A DNA stretch of 64,000 bases from positions 62,001-126,000 of the forward strand of contig NZ_FMZF01000005.1 of assembly GCF_900102745.1 (NCBI RefSeq), written 5' to 3'. The notes under the pieces were generated by a model. That model did not search any database. It was not told the origin of the DNA and saw only the letters and a list, made by a program, of their open reading frames with translations. Source of the stretch: Geodermatophilus telluris (GTDB taxonomy: Bacteria; Actinomycetota; Actinomycetes; Mycobacteriales; Geodermatophilaceae). Shown here one piece after another: positions 59,367 through 64,000 of the stretch. A program made the position numbers and the translations under genes. Position 1 is the stretch's first letter. Every line of letters starts with the position of its first letter.

Positions 59367-60076
59367 GCCGCCTGCGGGCGGCCGGGCTGGCCGCCGCGCT
59401 GCTGTCGCTCGCGGCCTGCGGCGACGGCGGGTCCGGTGCGGCGGGCCCCACGGCCGGGGCCGGCGGGGGCGCGGCCGGCGGGGGCGGGTCGGCGTCGACG
59501 GCGACCTGCGACTGGGTGGCCGCGCGCTCGGGGAACCCGTACGCCGTCGAGGTGCCCACCCCGCCCGAGGAGGTGCCCGCCGAGGGCACCGCGGCGCTGC
59601 AGGTGGGCACCAGCCTCGGCGACCTGACGCTCACCCTCGACCGCGCCGGCGCCCCGTGCGCGGCGGCGAGCATGCTGCACCTGGCCGGGCAGGGCTTCTT
59701 CGACGGCTCGGCCTGCCACCGCGAGGTCGACAGCGAGGGGCTGCAGGTGCTGCAGTGCGGCGACCCCACGGGCACCGGCGCGGGCGGCCCCACCTACGCC
59801 TTCCCCACCGACGTCGACGGCGACGAGACCTACCCGCGGGGCACCGTGGCGATGGCGAACAGCGGGCAGGGTCTCGACGGCAGCCAGTTCTTCCTCGTGT
59901 GGGGCGACAGCCTGCTGCCGCCGGACTACACGGTCGTGGGCACCGTCGACGACGCCGGGCTCGCGGTGCTGGACCAGGTCGCGGCCAACGGCAACGACGG
60001 CTCGCTCGATCCCAGCCCGGGCGGTGGCGCGCCGACGGTCCCGGTGACCCTGACGTCCGTGGCGCCGGCGCCGTGA
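59363..60076 (+). CDS. Lipoprotein cyclophilin-type peptidyl-prolyl isomerase
   Basis: 237 residues, a paralog of the preceding gene. Instead of a membrane helix it has a lipoprotein signal (LLSLAAC, Cys at about residue 19) and a Gly/Ala linker. The cyclophilin domain shares FDGSACHREV, LQCGDPTGTGAGGPTYAF, GTVAMANSG and SQFFLVWGDS with its neighbour. GTG overlaps the first gene's stop (GTGA). The pair looks like a tandem duplication that diverged in its mode of anchoring. Confidence 0.87.
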   Translation: MSRLRAAGLAAALLSLAACGDGGSGAAGPTAGAGGGAAGGGGSASTATCDWVAARSGNPYAVEVPTPPEEVPAEGTAALQVGTSLGDLTLTLDRAGAPCAAASMLHLAGQGFFDGSACHREVDSEGLQVLQCGDPTGTGAGGPTYAFPTDVDGDETYPRGTVAMANSGQGLDGSQFFLVWGDSLLPPDYTVVGTVDDAGLAVLDQVAANGNDGSLDPSPGGGAPTVPVTLTSVAPAP

Positions 60077-60735
60077 GCGACCCCGGCGCCGGCTCTCCCG
60101 ACGACCTCTACGCCGGCTTCCCCGCGGGCTTCTTCGACCGCGACGACGAGTCCCCCGACTCGTTCTTCTACGGGCCGCCGCGGCTGGTCACCCACATCGA
60201 CGACGCCGCGATCGCCGCGGTCGGTGATCTCTACGCCGAGCTCGGCATCGACGGCGCCGCCCCCGCTCCCCGGCGGGTGCTCGACCTCATGTCCTCGTGG
60301 GTCTCGCACTTCCGCACTCCGCCGGCCGAGCTGGTGGTGCTGGGCATGAACGGCGAGGAGCTCGCCGCCAACCCCGCGGCCACCGAGCGCCTGGTGCACG
60401 ACCTCAACGCCGACCCCCGGCTGCCGCTGCCCGACGACGACGTCGACGCGGCGGTCTGCTGCGTGTCGGTCGACTACCTGACCCGCCCGGTCGAGGTGCT
60501 GGCCGAGGTCGGCCGGGTGCTGCGCCCCGGCGGCCCGCTGGCGGTCACCTTCAGCAACCGCTGCTTCCCGACCAAGGCCGTCCGCGGCTGGCTGTACACC
60601 GACGACGAGCAGCACGGGGCGATCGTCGCCGAGCTGGTGCGCCGGACCGGCCGGTTCACCGAGCCCGAGGTCTCGCTGCGCACCCGCCCGGGCGCCGGCG
60701 ACCCGCTGTACGCGGTGGTGGCGCGGGCCCGCTGA
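60073..60735 (+). CDS. Class I SAM-dependent methyltransferase-like protein
   Basis: 220 residues. The fold is that of a Rossmann methyltransferase: VLDLMSSWVSHF in the place of motif I, LVVLGMNGEELAAN for motif II, DAAVCCVSVDYLTRP for motif IV and VLRPGGPLAVTFSNR for motif V. The glycine-rich motif I (normally DxGxGxG) is degenerate here, so SAM binding is less certain. GTG overlaps the isomerase stop by four bases. Confidence 0.75.
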   Translation: MSDPGAGSPDDLYAGFPAGFFDRDDESPDSFFYGPPRLVTHIDDAAIAAVGDLYAELGIDGAAPAPRRVLDLMSSWVSHFRTPPAELVVLGMNGEELAANPAATERLVHDLNADPRLPLPDDDVDAAVCCVSVDYLTRPVEVLAEVGRVLRPGGPLAVTFSNRCFPTKAVRGWLYTDDEQHGAIVAELVRRTGRFTEPEVSLRTRPGAGDPLYAVVARAR

Positions 60736-60741
60736 GCGGCC

Positions 60742-61212
60742 TCAGGTCACGTCCTCGACCGCGACGTCGACCGCGGCGACCGGCAGCCCGAGGGTCGCCC
60801 CGGCCACCGCCGCCACCCGGGCCCGCACCCGGTCGGCGAGCTCGGGCAGCGGCACGCCGGCGCGGGCGGTCACCGACACCGACACCGACACGCGCAGCAC
60901 GCCGCCCCCGGCATCCACCCGGCAACGGCCGGCCCGGACGTCGCCGGCCGACTCGACCGCCGCCCGCACCACCCGCAGCACCGCCGCCTCGGCCACCTCC
61001 ACGCGGGCCCCGGGGGCGGCGGAGAGGACCACCGGCGCGCCGGAGGGGCGCGGCTCGGCGCGGACGGCGTCCATCACCCGGCGCAGCAGCGCCGGGGGCG
61101 GCACCAGCGCGGCGTCCTCGCGGCGGGCGGACGCGGTGGCGGCGGCGAGCACCTCGGGCACCGGGCCGTCGTCCCGGCGCCGGCCGTCCCCGGGGTCGGT
61201 GGTCAGCGCCAC
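60742..61212 (-). CDS. Asp23/Gls24-like protein downstream of an ECF sigma gene
   Basis: 156 residues. The first 60 are polar; the second half (about 70-156) has the Asp23 pattern: two beta strands with VSVSVTARAGVPLPELADRV, then PVAAVDVAVEDVT at the end. Asp23-family proteins coat the inner membrane in Gram-positive bacteria and respond to envelope stress. GTG lies inside the end of the sigma gene (10-base overlap), so it could also serve as a partner or modulator of that factor; this is inference. Confidence 0.6.
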   Translation of the reverse strand: MALTTDPGDGRRRDDGPVPEVLAAATASARREDAALVPPPALLRRVMDAVRAEPRPSGAPVVLSAAPGARVEVAEAAVLRVVRAAVESAGDVRAGRCRVDAGGGVLRVSVSVSVTARAGVPLPELADRVRARVAAVAGATLGLPVAAVDVAVEDVT

Positions 61213-61754
61213 GCCGTCATCGCCTCCGCCAGGTCGGCCCGGGCCCGCGCCAGCCGCCCGCGCACCGCCACCGGGGTGGTCCCGACCGCCTCGGCGATCT
61301 CGGCGTAGGAGCGGTCGTGCAGCTCCCGGAGCACCCACACCGCGCGCTGCTCCGGCGTCAGGCCGCGCAGCGCCGCCGCCAGGGCCTGCACCCCGGCGGC
61401 CGCCTCCACCACGCGCTGCGGCTGCTCGCCGGGGCGGGAGTCGGGCAGCCGCTCCAGGGCGTCATCGGGCAGCGTGCGGCGACTCCGCAGCCGGTTGAGG
61501 CAGCGGTTGGTGGCGGCCCGGTAGAGCCAGCCGCCCACCGCCGCGTCGTCGCGCAGCCCGGGCAGCCGGCGCCAGGTGCTCACGAACACCTCCTGCACCA
61601 CGTCCTCGGCCTCCTGCCGGTCGTCGAGCACCCGCACCGCCAGCCGGTACAGCGGCGCCTGGTAGCGGCGGACCAGCGCCTCGAAGGCACCGGTGTCACC
61701 GGCCCGCGCCCGGGCGGCCAGCTCGCCGTCCGGGACGGGCGCCTCCCCCGGCAC
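61203..61754 (-). CDS. ECF-type RNA polymerase sigma factor
   Basis: 183 residues. Region 2 (about 25-95) includes AFEALVRRYQAPLYRLA and DRQEAEDVVQEVFVSTWRRL; region 4 (about 125-180) includes LTPEQRAVWVLRELHDRSY and AEIAEAVGTTPVAVRGRLA. No typical zinc anti-sigma gene follows; the next gene is Asp23-like. Divergent from the Asp23-AmaP genes, which are its likely regulon. GTG start. Confidence 0.88.
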   Translation of the reverse strand: MPGEAPVPDGELAARARAGDTGAFEALVRRYQAPLYRLAVRVLDDRQEAEDVVQEVFVSTWRRLPGLRDDAAVGGWLYRAATNRCLNRLRSRRTLPDDALERLPDSRPGEQPQRVVEAAAGVQALAAALRGLTPEQRAVWVLRELHDRSYAEIAEAVGTTPVAVRGRLARARADLAEAMTAWR

Positions 61755-61828
61755 CGGCGCCGCGGCGCTCAGCCCTCCCCCTCGTCCACCCGGCCACTGT
61801 CGCAGCGTCGCCCTGCCCCGGCAGCCCG

Positions 61829-61844
61829 GTCACCGGTCGGTGAC
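61829..61844. promoter_or_regulatory. Palindrome in the sigma/Asp23 divergent region
   Basis: GTCACCG-GT-CGGTGAC, seven-base perfect arms, flanked by GCAGC (61821-61825) and GCTGC (61845-61849). It lies in the 225-base gap 61755-61979 between the divergent genes and could be an operator. The rest of the gap holds no clear promoter; a GGGAAGGAG stretch near 61912-61920 is a weak ECF-type -35 candidate. Confidence 0.4.
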
Positions 61845-61979
61845 GCTGCGCACCGGCACCACGACGTGGTCCGCGTCACAGGACCGATCGGCGCTGACCG
61901 CGTGACGACCCGGGAAGGAGTGGGTCCTACCAGGTGCCACGACATCCGATCCCGCACGACGGGTCCGAGGAGGAACGAC

Positions 61980-62462
61980 ATGAGCGCTCCCACCACCGGC
62001 ACGCCCACCAACAGCACCGCGGTGGCCACCAAGCAGGACGCCGCCACCAGCCGCAGCACCCAGCTGACCAGCTCGCAGGGCCGGACCACGATCGCCGACA
62101 CGGTGGTCTCCAAGATCGCCGGCATGGCCGCCCGCGAGGTCAACGGCGTCTTCCGTCTCGGTGGCGGCGTCGCCCGGGCCTTCGGCGCCATCCGCGAGCG
62201 CATCCCGGGCTCGGGCGGCCCGAACGTCTCGCAGGGCGTCTCGGTCGAGGTCGGCGAGACCCAGGCCGCCGTCGACATCGACATCGTCGCCGAGTACGGC
62301 GTGCCGATCGCCGACCTGGCCACCGGCATCCGCCGCAACGTGATCACCAGCCTGGAGCGGATGACCGGCCTGGAGGTCGTCGAGGTGAACATCAGCGTCA
62401 ACGACGTCCACCTGCCCACCGACGACGACGCCGAGCAGCAGCCCTCCAGCCGCGTCTCGTGA
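61980..62462 (+). CDS. Asp23/Gls24 family envelope stress protein
   Basis: 160 residues, the canonical family member of this island. A polar tail (1-32) is followed by the Asp23 domain (about 33-145): RTTIADTVVSKIAGMAAREV, NGVFRLGG, AVDIDIVAEYGVPIADLATG and VEVNISVNDVHLP. In Staphylococcus, Asp23 is held at the membrane by AmaP; an AmaP-like gene ends this window. A strong GGAGG ribosome site precedes the ATG. Stop overlaps the next gene (GTGA). Confidence 0.9.
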   Translation: MSAPTTGTPTNSTAVATKQDAATSRSTQLTSSQGRTTIADTVVSKIAGMAAREVNGVFRLGGGVARAFGAIRERIPGSGGPNVSQGVSVEVGETQAAVDIDIVAEYGVPIADLATGIRRNVITSLERMTGLEVVEVNISVNDVHLPTDDDAEQQPSSRVS

Positions 62463-62845
62463 CACCCCTCGGCACCGTGGTCGACACCGGCACCGTGGTC
62501 GACGGCATCGACGTCGACCGGCTGGCGGCCGCGGTGGCCGCCAGCCCCGCGGTGGCCCGGCTGACCGCCGGCCCCGCGGGCGCGGGCGTCTACCTGCCGG
62601 GCCGCCGGGTGGCCGGGCTGGCCGTCCGCCCGCAGCCCGGCGGCGGCCCGGTCCGGGTGGCGGTGCACGTCGTCGCCCGGGCCGGGGTGCCGGTGCGGGA
62701 CGTCGCCGGCCAGGTGCGGGCGGCGGTCGGCACCGTCGCGCCGGGCTCGCCGGTCGACGTCACCGTCGAGGACGTCGAGGACCTCGAGGACCTTGAGGAC
62801 CTCGAGGACGCGGTGCCCGGAGCCGCCGGGGACGGACGGGCGTGA
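62459..62845 (+). CDS. Asp23-like protein with acidic VEDLED tail
   Basis: 128 residues. The pattern VRVAVHVVARAGVPVRDVAGQV followed by VDVTVEDV resembles the second half of the Asp23 domain, without the N-terminal helix of the canonical protein. The end is an acidic repeat (VEDVEDLEDLEDLEDAV at about 101-117), which could be a protein-interaction tail. Four-base overlaps on both sides place it firmly in the operon. Confidence 0.6.
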   Translation: MTPLGTVVDTGTVVDGIDVDRLAAAVAASPAVARLTAGPAGAGVYLPGRRVAGLAVRPQPGGGPVRVAVHVVARAGVPVRDVAGQVRAAVGTVAPGSPVDVTVEDVEDLEDLEDLEDAVPGAAGDGRA

Positions 62846-63108
62846 GCCGGCCCCGCGGCCCGGTCCCGGACGACGCCCGCGCGCGGCGACGCGCGGAGCG
62901 GGACTGGATCCGCACCCACCACCCCGACGTCGGCGGCGACCCCGCCGCGTTCGCCGCCGGACTGGCCGCGCTGCGGGCCGGCCGGGCGCCGGCGACCGGC
63001 GCGCTCCCCCGGCCGCGGGTCACCGTCGTCCGCAGCCGCGGCCCGCGCGCCTGCCTGCGCCGGCTGCTCGCCCCGCGCCGCCCGCCCCGCACCCGTCCCC
63101 TCCGCTGA
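62842..63108 (+). CDS. Small basic protein with a J-domain-like HPD segment
   Basis: 88 residues. Residues about 10-47 contain RRAERDWIRTHHPDVGGDPAAF, which resembles helix II-HPD-helix III of DnaJ J-domains (HPDVGGD). The domain is shorter than a true J-domain, and the second half is Arg/Pro-rich. If genuine, it might recruit DnaK to the Asp23 layer, which is speculation. GTG overlaps the preceding stop; 17 bases to the next gene. Confidence 0.55.
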   Translation: MSRPRGPVPDDARARRRAERDWIRTHHPDVGGDPAAFAAGLAALRAGRAPATGALPRPRVTVVRSRGPRACLRRLLAPRRPPRTRPLR

Positions 63109-63125
63109 CCCCTCAGGAGATCCCC

Positions 63126-63302
63126 ATGCGCCCCAGCCTCGTCGGCCTGATGGTCGGCCTCGTCCTCGGTCTCGCCGGTGCCTTCGGCGGCTTCGACGCC
63201 TTCCTGCTCGTCGCCGTCCTCGGCGCCGTGGGCTTCCTCGTCGGCCAGGTCGTCGAGGGCCGCATCGACCTGTCCGCCCACCTCGGCGGGGGACGGCGGT
63301 GA
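63126..63302 (+). CDS. DUF2273 small membrane protein
   Basis: 58 residues, two membrane helices (about 5-22 and 24-44) with the family's GLMVGLVLGLAGAFGGFDAF glycine pattern and GFLVGQVVEGRID at the end. DUF2273 proteins are routinely encoded beside Asp23 and AmaP genes and may be membrane anchors of the Asp23 complex. A CAGGAGA ribosome site stands before the ATG. Confidence 0.8.
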   Translation: MRPSLVGLMVGLVLGLAGAFGGFDAFLLVAVLGAVGFLVGQVVEGRIDLSAHLGGGRR

Positions 63303-63721
63303 CCGCCGTGGCCCTGCCGCCGGCGGGCGCCTCCCCGTCCGGCACCGTCCCCGACGCGCCGCGCGGGGACCTCGACGGCCGCGGCCGGCTGGTCGTGGCC
63401 GACCGCGTCGTGGAGAGGATCGCCGCCCAGGCCGCCGCCGAGGTCGACCGGGCCACCGGGTCGCCGCGCCGGCTGCTCGGCGTCGCGGTCGGGTCCGCCG
63501 AGGACCGGCCCCAGGTCGACGCCCGCGTCGACTGGCCGGTGGCGACCGTCTCCGTGGTCATGTCGGTGGCCTGGCCGGCACCGGTGCTCGAGGTGACCGA
63601 GCAGGTGCGCCGGCACGTCGCGGAGCGGCTGTCCGCCCTGGCCGGCGTGCGCACCGCCGGCGTCGACATCCGGGTGACGGCGCTGCCCGGCCCGCGCTCC
63701 CGCGACCGGCGGGTGAGCTGA
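63299..63721 (+). CDS. Asp23/Gls24-like protein
   Basis: 140 residues. RGRLVVADRVVERIAAQAAAEVD (residues about 27-49, seen in two windows) matches the N-terminal helix of Asp23 proteins, followed by WPVATVSVVMSVAWPAPVLEV, TEQVRRHVAERLSALAG and VDIRVTAL. It is more diverged than the gene at 61980. GTG overlaps the DUF2273 stop (GTGA). Confidence 0.7.
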   Translation: MTAVALPPAGASPSGTVPDAPRGDLDGRGRLVVADRVVERIAAQAAAEVDRATGSPRRLLGVAVGSAEDRPQVDARVDWPVATVSVVMSVAWPAPVLEVTEQVRRHVAERLSALAGVRTAGVDIRVTALPGPRSRDRRVS

Positions 63722-63722
63722 C

Positions 63723-64000
63723 GTGCGCGCCGTCGACCGGGTCCTCGCCGTCCTGCTCGCCGCCGCGGGCCTCGTGCTCGGCGTCCTCGTCGTCGTCGAG
63801 GTCGTGGCCGCCGCCGTCGACCGCGGGCCGGTCGCCCTCCCGTACGGGCCCGTGGCGGCCTGGCTGCGCGGGACGCCGTGGTCGGCGGGCGCGGCGGTCG
63901 CGGTCGCCGTCGGCCTGCTCGTGCTCGGCCTCCTGCTGCTGCTCGCCGAGCTCGCCCCCCGCCGGCGCACCGACCTGGTGCTCACCGGCACCGACCCCGC
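63723..64000 (+). CDS. AmaP/DUF6286-like membrane anchor, N-terminal part (runs off the right edge)
   Basis: About 92 residues are visible from GTG 63723. Two membrane helices at about 7-30 (VLAVLLAAAGLVLGVLVVVEVV) and 57-78 (AAVAVAVGLLVLGLLLLLAE) are separated by a 25-residue loop, the layout of alkaline-shock membrane anchor (AmaP/DUF6286) proteins. The cytoplasmic part that would bind Asp23 lies beyond the window. One base separates it from the preceding stop. Confidence 0.7.
   Translation, partial: MRAVDRVLAVLLAAAGLVLGVLVVVEVVAAAVDRGPVALPYGPVAAWLRGTPWSAGAAVAVAVGLLVLGLLLLLAELAPRRRTDLVLTGTDP

Noticed and set aside
60732-60745. CTGAG-N4-CTCAG dyad at the end of the methyltransferase gene as a terminator
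   Set aside because: Five-base arms produced mainly by facing stop codons; too short to support.
61821-61849. Intrinsic terminator at the GTCACCG/CGGTGAC palindrome
   Set aside because: It lies between divergent promoters, where a terminator has no transcript to end; an operator is more likely.

Overview
The window is about 75% G+C chromosomal DNA, with GTG, TTG and probably CTG starts and long chains of genes whose stop and start codons overlap by four bases. The gene content (mIHF, a BldD regulator beside pyrR, a helicase-less PriA, DUF5995, DUF6167, Asp23/AmaP genes) and codon use point to a high-G+C actinobacterium. My best guess is a Geodermatophilaceae member (Blastococcus, Geodermatophilus or Modestobacter type). 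That placement is inference; no rRNA gene is present to confirm it. I saw no prophage, transposase, CRISPR array or tRNA gene.

Layout. 1-9050 is accessory and regulatory: a DMT transporter fragment, an NAD-binding reductase, a MurA-like enzyme fused to an XRE helix-turn-helix, an alpha/beta hydrolase-TetR pair behind a double operator, DUF5995, and a divergent PucR regulator/DUF2877 pair. 8614-14433 (minus) is a rib/his operon: rpe, ribD, ribE, ribBA, ribH, hisE, hisG and an SSI-type inhibitor lipoprotein. 14480-25171 carries rsmB-fmt-def, priA, metK, coaBC, rpoZ, gmk and mihF. 25477-35228 is the pyrimidine operon pyrR-pyrB-pyrC-carA-carB-pyrD-pyrF plus a small membrane protein, with a PyrR-binding leader. 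bldD is divergent from it. 36381-45109 holds the shikimate genes aroE, aroC, aroK, aroB and aroQ with pepQ, efp and nusB, preceded by mltG. 45106-50665 is ruvX, alaS, DUF6167, DUF948 and rarA. 50701-58333 has two aldo/keto reductases, a DUF559 endonuclease-like gene, aspS, hisS and an MBL hydrolase. 58515-60735 has two tandem peptidyl-prolyl isomerases and a methyltransferase. 60742-64000 is an ECF sigma factor/Asp23 envelope-stress island running off the end.

Most genes are housekeeping and work as pathway operons: riboflavin, pyrimidine and chorismate synthesis, start-methionine processing (def, fmt), and aminoacyl-tRNA supply. The unusual material is mainly non-coding. Three families of palindromic repeats occur, each in two copies and each placed just 3' of genes. 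One pair brackets the DUF559 gene. Other notable points are the tandem operator before the hydrolase-TetR genes, a recurrent TAnnnT-N7/8-GTG leaderless promoter pattern, two CTGA start/stop overlaps that imply CTG starts, and the Asp23 island with four Asp23-like proteins and a J-like small protein.
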